From Aneurinibacillus terranovensis DSM 18919 (lineage in GTDB: Bacteria > Bacillota > Bacilli > Aneurinibacillales > Aneurinibacillaceae): a DNA stretch of 62,414 nt. The translations under genes were made by a program, and so were the position numbers. Location: positions 9,616 to 72,029 of the forward strand of contig NZ_KE387178.1 of assembly GCF_000430625.1 (NCBI RefSeq), read 5' to 3'. Shown here piece after piece: positions 17,858 to 26,409 of this stretch (position 1 is its first letter; each line of letters starts with the position of its first letter). The notes below the pieces were generated by a model, which did no database searches, was not told where the DNA came from, and saw nothing but the letters and a program-made list of their open reading frames with translations.

Positions 17858-19229
17858 CGGCCGCGTTCTCCTTCTGATTGCGCACCAGATTATAAACAAC
17901 AGCAATAATGCCGAGAAGAATCCAGAACATAAAGTCGACGCGATACTGGTGCCATACGTCTTCGGTCAACCCTGCAATGGCGATGGCAATGACGGAACAA
18001 ATGCCGGCTTTCGCTGTGTATGCGAGAAGTTTATCTTTACCATCGTTCATAAACAGGCTTATAACCGGAGTCTTAATGCTATGATAAAACATGTAGAGCA
18101 GGGTAACAATCGCCATAATCCCGCCGGTAACAAAATTCATTATAAAGATATTATGGAAGTGATTGACCCGGACGTCCGGCATCATGTAATCCGTATATAC
18201 TTTCTTGAACGTGGTAAGGTCCGAACCGATTCCGGTCAGCCAGTAATCGCGAATCATCGCTCCCGCAGAAGTCCACATCTTAAACCTGTATTCGCTCGAA
18301 GAATCGGCTGTCGGGTTGCTGATGGTGGCAATGCGGTTCATGATAACGTCTGGAACAAGATTCAAGCCAACCGCTGCGGCAGCTGCGATAAGGCCGAGCG
18401 CGACCAGGCGGCGGCTAATCATAATCGCAAGCAGCCCGATGGAAACGAGTACTGCAAGCCACCCTCCACGTGAATAGGTGAGGATGATTGCCACGAATAT
18501 AATCATAAATTGACCGGCAAATAAAATTCGATTACCCCATGTTTTCGCATAGAACAGGAGGGCAAAATTCAGCGGCAAAATCATGATTAAATACTGGACA
18601 AACAAGTTGGGATTTTCAAATGTAGCAAAAATACGCTTCGTTAAGCCGGGATTATCGGTGACATCGACCCAGCTTGCCGACGTAAAATGCAGCGTGAAAT
18701 ACTGGTAAATCCCATATACAGACACCAGGGTTGCCGACAAAACAAGGGTGACGATAAAACGGTAGAGAACTTCTTTACGCGTTATCGCAGCTACAAGAAG
18801 CAAATACAGGAAAAAGCTAATAAGAAAGTAAAGTCCGAAATTGACCAGACTTTCCTTGATATTGACCGAAGTGAGCCCGGTAATAAATAATATCACAACA
18901 AAAAGAAATACGGAAAAGTTTAACGGATTCTTTATATTCTTTTTGATGCTTGTATAATCCTGCCGTGTAACAAACAGAGCCAGAATAAAAATCAATATAA
19001 GCGCAAGCAGAGGCCTGTAAGTAAGAATCGGAAGTGAAAGGGCAAACAGGTAAAGACCGTGCTCTTTACGGTAGAGCGTAATGGCTAAAAAAGAGGCCGA
19101 TAACACCAATTCAGCTGTTAGCTCTCCGACGAAACCAAGCGACATTCCTGCGCTATATCTATACTGTAAAAGGCCCGTGATGATCGAGATGATCGACACG
19201 AGCAACATGAAAAGACGTGTCTTCGTCAT
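17847..19229 (-). CDS. O-antigen ligase/polymerase-like membrane protein (Wzy/WaaL superfamily)
   Basis: 460 residues with about 12 hydrophobic helices. The signature ILTYSRGGWLAVLVSIGLL and a long outside loop before the last helices, including DSSSEYRFKMWTSAG and HFHNIFIMNFVTGGI, are typical of the Wzy_C (O-antigen ligase) superfamily. It would join or polymerise lipid-linked polysaccharide units on the outer face of the membrane. Its stop overlaps the start of the next glycosyltransferase, so the two are translationally coupled. Confidence 0.85.
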   Translation of the reverse strand: MTKTRLFMLLVSIISIITGLLQYRYSAGMSLGFVGELTAELVLSASFLAITLYRKEHGLYLFALSLPILTYRPLLALILIFILALFVTRQDYTSIKKNIKNPLNFSVFLFVVILFITGLTSVNIKESLVNFGLYFLISFFLYLLLVAAITRKEVLYRFIVTLVLSATLVSVYGIYQYFTLHFTSASWVDVTDNPGLTKRIFATFENPNLFVQYLIMILPLNFALLFYAKTWGNRILFAGQFMIIFVAIILTYSRGGWLAVLVSIGLLAIMISRRLVALGLIAAAAAVGLNLVPDVIMNRIATISNPTADSSSEYRFKMWTSAGAMIRDYWLTGIGSDLTTFKKVYTDYMMPDVRVNHFHNIFIMNFVTGGIMAIVTLLYMFYHSIKTPVISLFMNDGKDKLLAYTAKAGICSVIAIAIAGLTEDVWHQYRVDFMFWILLGIIAVVYNLVRNQKENAADEN

Positions 19230-19247
19230 TGTATCGTACTCCCGGTA

Positions 19248-19619
19248 CTACTTATTTGGATCAAACATATGAATAAACATTCTGCCTATAAGGCTTGTCC
19301 GTGCCATTCGCGCCAAACCCGCGGGCGTAACAATGACAAGAAGCGCGGCAGCCAGGACATCCATCCCGACAGCGAGCAGCGTGATTCTCTTAATCGTATG
19401 AAGATCCATATTTTTAGCAAACAAAAAAATAAACACGTTCGCAAGCACAAGAATAAACAATACCCATGCGCTCTGCTGCAGGCTGCTTTTATCGGTAACA
19501 GATTTCAACCGGCTAAAGACAGAATACTTTCCAATCTTTTCAGTCAACCATTGCATTCCATTGACGAGCCAATCGACAAAGCTGTGGATGAGCCACGTAT
19601 AAAAGGAGGTTTTCTTCAC
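19248..19619 (-). CDS. Hypothetical membrane protein, 123 aa
   Basis: Two clear hydrophobic helices (about 49-68 and 79-98), preceded by an amphipathic N-terminus with WLIHSFVDWLVNGMQWLTEK and followed by a short basic tail. No known family recognised. It sits between the DUF4330 genes and the Wzy-like polymerase with gaps of 7 and 18 bases, so it almost certainly belongs to the same operon and may be a partner of the polymerase or flippase. Confidence 0.75.
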   Translation of the reverse strand: MKKTSFYTWLIHSFVDWLVNGMQWLTEKIGKYSVFSRLKSVTDKSSLQQSAWVLFILVLANVFIFLFAKNMDLHTIKRITLLAVGMDVLAAALLVIVTPAGLARMARTSLIGRMFIHMFDPNK

Positions 19620-19626
19620 GTTCCAA

Positions 19627-20100
19627 TCACCTTCCTATTTCAACATCAACAATCCGCGAGCCGAACACCGCCCGGTTCGTTTTGGCAGGAAGATATTGAT
19701 TGACATAGAAGAACGTATCGTCAATGATCGGGCTGCCATGGAGTGAAACGAATCCGGATGACTTAATTTTTACATATACATCTTCTTCTCCAGTGAAGCT
19801 AATCTTGCTTAGCTGTCCGTTGTCCATCGGGATGGTTACCTGCGTTGGTTTCGCGTCTACGGAGACGACCGTACCGAATGGCGCCAGAGAGCCCTTCTGG
19901 AAAATCCTGTCCCCCGGTTGAATCGACGTATGGTAACCGAGAGGCTGTCCTTCAATTACGAGTGAAACCGTCATATTTCTTGCGGGCATCTTTAAATGGT
20001 TCGCGGTATTGACCTTAAACCCGATAATGCAAAGAGAGATAAGGATAAGAATGGTAATCAGCACATCTCTTAGCGTAAAAGAGAAGGGGCGCGTATCCAT
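19627..20100 (-). CDS. DUF4330 domain protein (second of two)
   Basis: 157 residues: a short cytoplasmic N-terminus, one membrane anchor (about 12-30; DVLITILILISLCIIGFKV), then an extracytoplasmic beta-rich domain resembling DUF4330. Features in common with its upstream neighbour are a duplicated GD(T/R)I...G(T/Q)VV motif near the middle and an ending on internal strands. Start ATG 20098-20100 shares its A with the stop TAA of the preceding gene, so translation is coupled. DUF4330 proteins accompany polysaccharide export clusters; no biochemical role is known to me. Confidence 0.78.
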   Translation of the reverse strand: MDTRPFSFTLRDVLITILILISLCIIGFKVNTANHLKMPARNMTVSLVIEGQPLGYHTSIQPGDRIFQKGSLAPFGTVVSVDAKPTQVTIPMDNGQLSKISFTGEEDVYVKIKSSGFVSLHGSPIIDDTFFYVNQYLPAKTNRAVFGSRIVDVEIGR

Positions 20101-20600
20101 TATTTATCACCCAGATTAACGGAGGAAATCACGGTATCAATCATATATTTTGGTCCTTTAATGGTCACTTTGTTACCGGCAAGAAGGGCTGTATCCTGTA
20201 CAACTCCACTCTGCCCTGAAACGGTTGCCTGTGCTTTTACCGTAATGTAGATGCTGGATTTGCCGGGCACCGTGCTCATGACCATATGGCCGTCAGCGGT
20301 AGGAACCGCCTGCTGACCGGGACCCTTGTCCACTTTAACAACTTGCCCGAGATTGGTGTTGCTGTCTTTATTTCTAATCGTATCACCGACAGTAATGGCA
20401 TTGACGACAAACGGGTGTTCAGCACTGTTATAGAGAACGTACGTGACTTCTTTCGTTTTGGCCGGTCCGGGACCCAATTCCTTATTGTGTGTGTACTTAA
20501 CCCCTGCGTAAGCGAGAGCTGCAATGAGCAAAACAATAAGAAATAAATCAAGGATGTTGATAAGACCAAAGAACTTTCCTTTTTGATCAATGACTTTCAT
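20100..20600 (-). CDS. DUF4330 domain protein (first of two)
   Basis: 166 residues starting MKVIDQKGKFFGLINILDLF, the standard start of DUF4330, which runs into a single membrane helix (about 14-35) and then an outside beta domain (about 45-166). A conserved VGDTIRNKDSNTNLGQVV stretch is present. The two tandem copies are diverged paralogues and probably form a membrane-anchored pair. The upstream glycosyltransferase ends at its own terminator (20704-20727), so these genes likely start from a separate promoter within 20601-20703. Confidence 0.85.
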   Translation of the reverse strand: MKVIDQKGKFFGLINILDLFLIVLLIAALAYAGVKYTHNKELGPGPAKTKEVTYVLYNSAEHPFVVNAITVGDTIRNKDSNTNLGQVVKVDKGPGQQAVPTADGHMVMSTVPGKSSIYITVKAQATVSGQSGVVQDTALLAGNKVTIKGPKYMIDTVISSVNLGDK

Positions 20601-20703
20601 GAGAACCTGTTCCTCCTATTTGATATAACCACGTTATTGCACAATCTTCATAAGAATATCATATAAACAATAATGCCGACAACTTCCGGAAAACAGACCA
20701 TGT

Positions 20704-20727
20704 AAAAAACCCGCTTTCAGCGGGTTT
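20704..20727 (-). terminator. Terminator of the minus-strand glycosyltransferase gene
   Basis: The stem AAACCCGCT/AGCGGGTTT (20707-20715, 20719-20727) is followed on the minus strand by a run of T. The stem overlaps the last bases of the stop codon of the gene at 20726-21853. Confidence 0.8.
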
Positions 20728-21853
20728 ATCTGTGGTTGAGAAGTTCAAGATATACTTTTTTTGTCCGGTCAGCCATATGATCGAGCGTATATTCACCCAG
20801 TACGGTCTGGTAAGCGGCCTCAGAGAGACTGGTTCGTAATGACTTATTTTCCATCAAGATCATAATATTTTGTTTAATTTCCTCCGGTTCATGTACCGGA
20901 ATGACAATGCCTGTCTGATAGTCTCGTAAGAAGTCCTGAATCCCGCCTACGAGTGTGGAGATAACAGGCCTTTTCGCCGCCATAGCTTCAAGCAAAGACA
21001 AACCAAGTCCCTCGGAATAAGACGGGCTGACGAATACGTCCATCGCTTTTAGAAGGCGGGGAATATCCTGGCGAAATCCAACAAAATGGATATGGTTGTG
21101 AATTCCTTTTTCTGTGGCCGTTCTCTCAAGTGATTCCTTCTCAGGCCCGTCACCGACCGCCAGCCAGTGAATGTGAGGGTGATCCTTCACCAGAGAATCA
21201 ATGGCGCCCAGCAAATCATGCAGCCCTTTAACAGGAACCATTCTCGATACGGTTCCGACAACAAAGGCATCCTCCGGAATGCCGATGGACTTTCGAATAT
21301 CGGACGCATGCTCATGCAGAGATTCAAACTGATCCACGGCAATGCCGTGATGAATTAATGAAATCCGGCTGGAATCCACTCCATCTGCTTCAAGAGATTC
21401 CATAATGGCCCGGGAGATGGCTATGTAATGTTTATTCCATTTGCGCGTCCACAGTTCCATTCTTGAAGCAAGGAAGTACGCCAATGGATTGGGATAATCA
21501 TAGCGAAGAATACTGTGAATCGTTGTAATCAGAGGAGCACTTGGCAGCGCCCTGGACGCCAGCCTGCAAAAAAAATTGGCTTTCACACCGTGTGAATGGA
21601 TTAAAGCCGGTTTTTCTTCCTGAAATACGCGGGCAAGGCCTTTAACCAGGCGAAAATCAAATCTTTTATAAGAATCGAGGATAATAACCCGTATTTTCCT
21701 TTTGCGCAGTTCAGTCGCAAACGTTGAGTTGTAAAAGCATACAACTACCGGGTCTATTCCTCGAGTCGAAAGGAAGGTGAGCAGCTCAAGGATATGCTGT
21801 TCAGCACCACCAAATTCGCCACCGCCTATCGCATGCAGTATTTTTATTTTCAT
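20726..21853 (-). CDS. Glycosyltransferase family 4 protein
   Basis: 375 residues from the ATG at 21853; 27 further upstream codons are open but lack a ribosome-binding site, while AGAGGA precedes this ATG. It is a canonical GT4 enzyme: KILHAIGGGEFGGAEQHILEL at the start, LIHSHGVKANFF, SRMVPVKGLHDLLGA, and the EX7E region SPSYSEGLGLSLLEAMAAKRP in the donor domain. Likely transfers a hexose or HexNAc from a UDP/GDP donor in surface polysaccharide synthesis. Divergent from the flippase gene at 22025. Confidence 0.92.
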   Translation of the reverse strand: MKIKILHAIGGGEFGGAEQHILELLTFLSTRGIDPVVVCFYNSTFATELRKRKIRVIILDSYKRFDFRLVKGLARVFQEEKPALIHSHGVKANFFCRLASRALPSAPLITTIHSILRYDYPNPLAYFLASRMELWTRKWNKHYIAISRAIMESLEADGVDSSRISLIHHGIAVDQFESLHEHASDIRKSIGIPEDAFVVGTVSRMVPVKGLHDLLGAIDSLVKDHPHIHWLAVGDGPEKESLERTATEKGIHNHIHFVGFRQDIPRLLKAMDVFVSPSYSEGLGLSLLEAMAAKRPVISTLVGGIQDFLRDYQTGIVIPVHEPEEIKQNIMILMENKSLRTSLSEAAYQTVLGEYTLDHMADRTKKVYLELLNHR

Positions 21854-22024
21854 CGTCCTCTGTTCACTTCCTGACTTCACAGCAGCTATCTTTATATCAT
21901 GACAATTATATCTTATTTGGTTCATTTTATTCAATGTAAACTGCTTGATTTTTATTCCCTACTGTGTCGTAATTAATAGATGGATATTGCCTGCGGGCAA
22001 CGTTATACGTAGGGAGATTACGAT

Positions 22025-23590
22025 ATGGCACAAACTATTGCACGTTCCGCGGCTATTATTATGGTCGTTACATTAGTAGGGAGAGTGGTCGGTCTTTTTC
22101 GGGAAATGCTGCTGGCAAACCAGTTCGGCGCCAATTATCTTGCCGACGCCTATACGCTGGGTTTTACGATTCCAAGCACCATATTTTTGTTTATTCCCGG
22201 CGCTTTAAACGCTATTTTTGTTCCTTCCATAAAAAGTATGCTCGTCAGAAACCGCAAAGAGGAAGCGGAGTCTCTCTTTAAAAAGGTGCTCAGCCTAACG
22301 GTGATTCTCTATTTAATCATAACGATAATCGGCATGTTTTTTTCAAAAGAGCTTGTGATCGCACTATCTAAAGGCGAATTTAAAGGAATTGAACTTCAAA
22401 CAGCGACCCTTATCATGCAAATCATGTGGCCATCCGCTGTTTTTATCGCGTTAATCGGCGTGTTTCAGAGTACGTTGAACGCGCACCAGATGTTTTTTAT
22501 TCCCACGCTCAGCACGGTGGTGAATTCTATTGTCGTGTGTGCTGCCTACCCGCTGCTTGTCCCTTTCTACGGCATTTATGGAGTGGCGGCAGGGACGACA
22601 ATTGGCTTCGCTTTTGCCGCGTTCACGATGCTTCCGGCAGTCCGGAGGGAAAAGTACCCGTTACAAATTGATTTCAAATGGAATACGCCGGAGATGAAAA
22701 AAATAGGCGAACGCTTTCTGCCGATCATGCTCGGCTCATTTGTCACACAAATCTATAGCTTTATTTACCCGTTTCTTGCGTCAGGTCTCGGTGAAGGAAA
22801 GCTGGCTTCGCTCCGGTACGCCAACAATCTTTACCAGCTTCCCATGGCGATATTCGTTGCCGCGTTTACCCTGCCCATTTTTCCTTACCTCGTTGAATAT
22901 TTTACAAACGGACAGCTGGCAAAAATGAAGGCATCGATTACCGAAGGCATGCAGTATTTATTTATTTTAATGGTTCCTACGATTACCGCCATGGTTGTGA
23001 TGCCGGATCAGCTTGTCTCGCTAATTTATCATTTCGGCAAACACAGTGAATTTACGTCAGCGAGTGTGAAGTTAACGAGCACGGCGCTGATTTACATGAG
23101 TGCAGGACTATTTTTTCTTGCAGCCCGCGACTTATTAACCAGGGCTTTTTACGCAATGGAAAAAACAAAAATTACAGTGATAGCCGCTATCGCAGGCATC
23201 ATTTCGAATATTTTAGCGAGCGTCGTGCTTATTCCTTTTCTTGGGCATGGGGGAATTGCCCTTGGTACGTCTGTCGGTTCGCTTGTCAATATGCTTTGGC
23301 TTGCCTATTATCTGCGTAAAGATATCGGAGCTTTTATCGGTCAGCCTTTCTGGATTACCGCAGGAAAAACAATAGCCGCCTCGTGTATAATGGGAGTGGT
23401 TCTTTATTTGGGTACAGTGTTTACATTCCAGTCGCTTTTCATACAGAAGGTATATACGCTTGCCGTCATCGCGGCGGGCGCAGCCGCGTTTTTTGCAGCA
23501 ATGGTCATGCTCCGTGAGCAGTTAGCTGTTCGGATTATTGAGCGTTTTACAGGTAAATTAACACGCAAACGATTAAAAGAAGAAGGGTGA
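22025..23590 (+). CDS. MurJ/MviN family lipid flippase
   Basis: Integral membrane protein of 521 residues with about 14 helices, from the MOP superfamily. The MurJ signature is clear near the start (GRVVGLFREMLLANQFG, then AYTLGFTIPSTIFLFIPGAL). Known members flip lipid II. Here the location between glycosyltransferases, a polymerase-like protein and an epimerase suggests it could instead flip lipid-linked polysaccharide units; sequence alone cannot separate these. AGGGAGA precedes the ATG. The epimerase gene follows within a few bases. Confidence 0.87.
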   Translation: MAQTIARSAAIIMVVTLVGRVVGLFREMLLANQFGANYLADAYTLGFTIPSTIFLFIPGALNAIFVPSIKSMLVRNRKEEAESLFKKVLSLTVILYLIITIIGMFFSKELVIALSKGEFKGIELQTATLIMQIMWPSAVFIALIGVFQSTLNAHQMFFIPTLSTVVNSIVVCAAYPLLVPFYGIYGVAAGTTIGFAFAAFTMLPAVRREKYPLQIDFKWNTPEMKKIGERFLPIMLGSFVTQIYSFIYPFLASGLGEGKLASLRYANNLYQLPMAIFVAAFTLPIFPYLVEYFTNGQLAKMKASITEGMQYLFILMVPTITAMVVMPDQLVSLIYHFGKHSEFTSASVKLTSTALIYMSAGLFFLAARDLLTRAFYAMEKTKITVIAAIAGIISNILASVVLIPFLGHGGIALGTSVGSLVNMLWLAYYLRKDIGAFIGQPFWITAGKTIAASCIMGVVLYLGTVFTFQSLFIQKVYTLAVIAAGAAAFFAAMVMLREQLAVRIIERFTGKLTRKRLKEEG

Positions 23591-23595
23591 GAATT

Positions 23596-24513
23596 ATGAA
23601 GGTAGCAGTAACAGGCGGAGCCGGATTTATCGGTTCACACATTGTCGACCAGTGCCTTGCTGCTGGGTATGATGTGTTTGTCATCGATAGCCTGGCAACA
23701 GGTAAAAGAGAGAACCTCAATCATAAGGCGGTTTTCTATGAAGTTGATATCACATCTTCAGATATTCAGACGATTTTTGAAAAAGAAAAACCTGATTTCC
23801 TCATCCACGAAGCGGCACAGGCATCGGTTCCCGGATCACTGAAAGATGCGGTTGGCGATGCGACAACGAATGTGGTCGGCACCGTTAACCTGTTGGAAGC
23901 AAGCCGGTTAACAGGGGTTCGCAAGGTGGTTTACGCCTCTTCGGCTGCGGTTTATGGAAACCCGGAGTATACGGGAATCGACGAGCTGCATCATAAACAG
24001 CCGCTTTCCCCTTATGGCGTCTCAAAATATGTTCCCGAGTTCTACCTTTATGTCTATCAGCATTTATATGGATTAAAGTACACGGCTTTCCGTTATGCCA
24101 ACGTATATGGAGAGCGCCAGGACCCGAATGGAGAAGGGGGCGTGGTATCGATTTTCGTCGACAGAGTTAACGCCGGGCAAGAACTGAGTGTGTTCGGCGA
24201 CGGAGAACAAACCCGTGACTTCATCTATGTAGAAGATGTGGCCAGAGCAAACCTGATGGCTCTGACCGCAGGGGATAACCAGATTTTCAATATTAGTACC
24301 AACCGGAAGACGAGTGTCAATGAATTAATCGAGCTGCTGCGTCCGTATGCAAAACAACCGCTCACCGTTCACTATGAAAAACCGCGTGAAGGAGATATCC
24401 TCCACAGCTATCTCGATAATACAAAAGCTAAGAAAGGACTAGGGTGGGAGCCTCATTATTCTCTGGCGCAGGGACTTGAGAAAACGATGGGTTATTACCA
24501 AAAGAAATCGTGA
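23596..24513 (+). CDS. NAD-dependent sugar epimerase/dehydratase (GalE-like)
   Basis: Cytoplasmic extended SDR enzyme acting on a nucleotide sugar, most like UDP-glucose 4-epimerase. 305 residues from ATG 23596; a GTG at 23587 is an alternative start that overlaps the flippase stop. The NAD-binding TGGAGFIG motif is at 6-13, the SSAAVYG strand holds the catalytic serine, and Y140xxxK144 (YGVSK) is intact. The C-terminal region SVFGDGEQTRDFIYVEDVA is standard. It would supply a UDP-sugar to the neighbouring glycosyltransferases. Its last 86 bases are overlapped by an opposing small gene. Confidence 0.9.
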   Translation: MKVAVTGGAGFIGSHIVDQCLAAGYDVFVIDSLATGKRENLNHKAVFYEVDITSSDIQTIFEKEKPDFLIHEAAQASVPGSLKDAVGDATTNVVGTVNLLEASRLTGVRKVVYASSAAVYGNPEYTGIDELHHKQPLSPYGVSKYVPEFYLYVYQHLYGLKYTAFRYANVYGERQDPNGEGGVVSIFVDRVNAGQELSVFGDGEQTRDFIYVEDVARANLMALTAGDNQIFNISTNRKTSVNELIELLRPYAKQPLTVHYEKPREGDILHSYLDNTKAKKGLGWEPHYSLAQGLEKTMGYYQKKS

Positions 24514-24739
24514 AATCGGTTAGAATGGTCAAGCACCAGCCGTGGAGGTCTTCATGCGTATCGCCGAGAAAGCTTGCGAAGATATGCTGGTAATCTGTGA
24601 GCGGGTCGGTTGAAACAAAAGAAACCACCCACCCGGTGGAACGTTCTGTAATCTCAAAACGAATGATTTCACCAGCCTGCTTTTTCCAGCGAAATAAATC
24701 AAAAAGGATTTCCATATTTGCTTGGTCATATCGTTTCAT
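24428..24739 (-). CDS. Hypothetical protein, 103 aa
   Basis: Minus-strand ORF with a strong AAGGGGGAA ribosome-binding site before the ATG at 24739. It is soluble with mixed alpha/beta content (MEILFDLFRWKKQAGEIIRF, STGWVVSFVSTDPLTDY). No family recognised. Its 3' quarter overlaps the end of the epimerase gene by 86 bases. An inverted repeat AATTCCCCC...GGGGGAATT (about 24745-24788) lies just upstream and may be an operator. The call rests on the ribosome-binding site and protein-like composition. Confidence 0.55.
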   Translation of the reverse strand: MKRYDQANMEILFDLFRWKKQAGEIIRFEITERSTGWVVSFVSTDPLTDYQHIFASFLGDTHEDLHGWCLTILTDFTISFGNNPSFSQVPAPENNEAPTLVLS

Positions 24740-24875
24740 AAAAAATTCCCCCTTCCGGTCGAGTAGAAACTCTATGGTAGGGGGAATTCTTCATTTATGT
24801 TTACTTTCCTTTGCGATCTACAAAACTAGTGTGAAACAGGCAAAAGAAGTGGTTTTTCGCGGGAAATTCGACAGA

Positions 24876-25985
24876 TTACAGCGTCCCGTTTTTTCGTAAC
24901 AATTCAACGGCAAGGCGGCTGCTTTTCTCCGCTTCGCTCACCAGTTTGCCAATGTGCGCGTGGATGCGCTGTTTTGTACCTTCCAAATCGTCCATAAGCC
25001 GTTCAACATTCGAAAGCAGCGATTCATACTGCAGCCCTTTGATATGGCCGGCGGATTTCATTCCCAACCGCTGAACAAAACGGTCCATTTTCGGATCATA
25101 GGAGATGCCGGCAAACGGAATGTTCATGACCGCAGCGAGAATAACAGAATGGAGCCGCATGCCAAGCACAAACTGGCAGGCTCCAAGGAAACTGAAAATT
25201 TGTTTGAAATTCAACGGTTCGTCAACCACGAAGGCACCTTTTTCTTTCATCAAATTTACAATATCGATCGAGGGCGCGAGATCGGCCGAACGCTGCATGG
25301 GGAGAAAGAAAATATCCCAGCCCCGGTGAATTGCTTCATCTGCAAACTTCGCAATTTCCACTTTATACTGCTGCTCATTTTTCCAGGGACGAACGGAAAT
25401 AGCCATTACCGGCCGCGTGCTGTCAGGGCGGTAGCGGGAAATTAATTGTTTTCCAAAGGTTGTATCAATTTGATCCGGGGAAATGGTAACAGCCGGATCG
25501 GCCGTAACGTGAATCGGAACTTTTTTAACCCCGAATGATTTCAAGTCCTGCCCCGATTGTTCGTCGCGTACGGTAATAACGTCAACCCGGTTAACTACCA
25601 TTCGAATAAACTGTTTGCTGATCTGCCTCGTGATGGGGCCAACTCCCTGCGCGTAAAAGATAACAGGCTTGCCCAACATTTTCGCCAGCATAACAATGCC
25701 CAGATAATACATCACACTCCGGGGACTTGTTGCGTCCTGCAGGAGGCTTCCTCCGCCCATGACAAGAAGATCCGATTTTTTTAATTGAGCGATAATCGGT
25801 TTTATTTTCCAGCGGTTAAAAGCACGGATTCCAAATAATGCTTCTGTTTCAGCTGGGGTATTGGATAATACCGTCAATTCAACCTCGGGCATATACCGGG
25901 TGAGTGAACTTATAATTCCATATAAAACTGTATCATCACCGGCATTATCAAAACCGTAGTACCCAGAGATTATGATTCTTGCCAT
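24876..25985 (-). CDS. csaB: Polysaccharide pyruvyl transferase CsaB
   Basis: Adds a phosphoenolpyruvate-derived ketal to secondary cell-wall polysaccharide, the modification recognised by SLH domains of S-layer proteins. 369 residues. The CsaB pattern is clear: start IIISGYYGFDNAGDDTVLYG, then LLVMGGGSLLQDATSPRSVMYY, PVIFYAQGVGP, and a C-terminal FVLGMRLHSVILAAVMNIP motif. It is monocistronic on the minus strand beside the polysaccharide genes. Its presence implies an SLH-anchored S-layer. Confidence 0.93.
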   Translation of the reverse strand: MARIIISGYYGFDNAGDDTVLYGIISSLTRYMPEVELTVLSNTPAETEALFGIRAFNRWKIKPIIAQLKKSDLLVMGGGSLLQDATSPRSVMYYLGIVMLAKMLGKPVIFYAQGVGPITRQISKQFIRMVVNRVDVITVRDEQSGQDLKSFGVKKVPIHVTADPAVTISPDQIDTTFGKQLISRYRPDSTRPVMAISVRPWKNEQQYKVEIAKFADEAIHRGWDIFFLPMQRSADLAPSIDIVNLMKEKGAFVVDEPLNFKQIFSFLGACQFVLGMRLHSVILAAVMNIPFAGISYDPKMDRFVQRLGMKSAGHIKGLQYESLLSNVERLMDDLEGTKQRIHAHIGKLVSEAEKSSRLAVELLRKNGTL

Positions 25986-26333
25986 GAAAGCGACCTTCTT
26001 TCAAACCGGACTAAACATGCACACTTTAGTATAACAGGTTGCCAGAGGTAAGGGAAGTTTAACATGGTACGCGAAAAGTCTCCTTCCTAAATGTCGGCGG
26101 CGTGGGTGGGAGATAACAGCATGTGTGTTCGCACTTGTGGTCCCACACACATATGCTAAAGGTATCATCATCCAACGGAAAGGAGGCGAATTAGATAGAA
26201 CAGTCTTCAGAAAATAGGCAAATGAGAGAAAAAAGAAGGGGGATAGGAGGAAAAATGTGATGAATGTCGAATAACCATATCAAGTGTAAAGCGGCAGGAA
26301 AAATGTAAAATATTTCTCTTAGCCGCATTCCTA
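25986..26333. other. Intergenic region between csaB and fadR
   Basis: No gene seen. It must contain the csaB promoter on the minus strand; a TATACT box read on that strand near 26025-26032 is a candidate. A TGTGTG...CACACA inverted arrangement lies at about 26121-26153, and two purine-rich AGGAGG-like stretches (26177-26190, 26240-26255) are not followed by open frames. Confidence 0.4.
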
Positions 26334-26362
26334 TTGACAGGCACAAGTTTTTAGAATAAACT
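26334..26362 (+). promoter_or_regulatory. SigA promoter of fadR
   Basis: TTGACA (26334-26339), 17 bases, TAAACT (26357-26362). The expected transcription start, about 26369, abuts the palindrome at 26371. Confidence 0.75.
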
Positions 26363-26370
26363 GTTTTCGA

Positions 26371-26386
26371 GTGAATGCTCATTCAC
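26371..26386. promoter_or_regulatory. FadR-type operator at the fadR transcription start
   Basis: GTGAATG-CT-CATTCAC, 7-bp arms. It shares the TGAATG/CATTCA half-sites of the B. subtilis FadR operator but with closer spacing. Its place over the start of transcription suggests autorepression relieved by long-chain acyl-CoA. Confidence 0.6.
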
Positions 26387-26409
26387 TATCGGAAAGAGTT
26401 GAGGATATA

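Noticed and set aside
17751-18473. 240-codon plus-strand ORF
   Set aside because: It lies antisense to the Wzy-like polymerase gene, has no ribosome-binding site, and its composition (rich in His, Asn, Arg) is that of a shadow frame.
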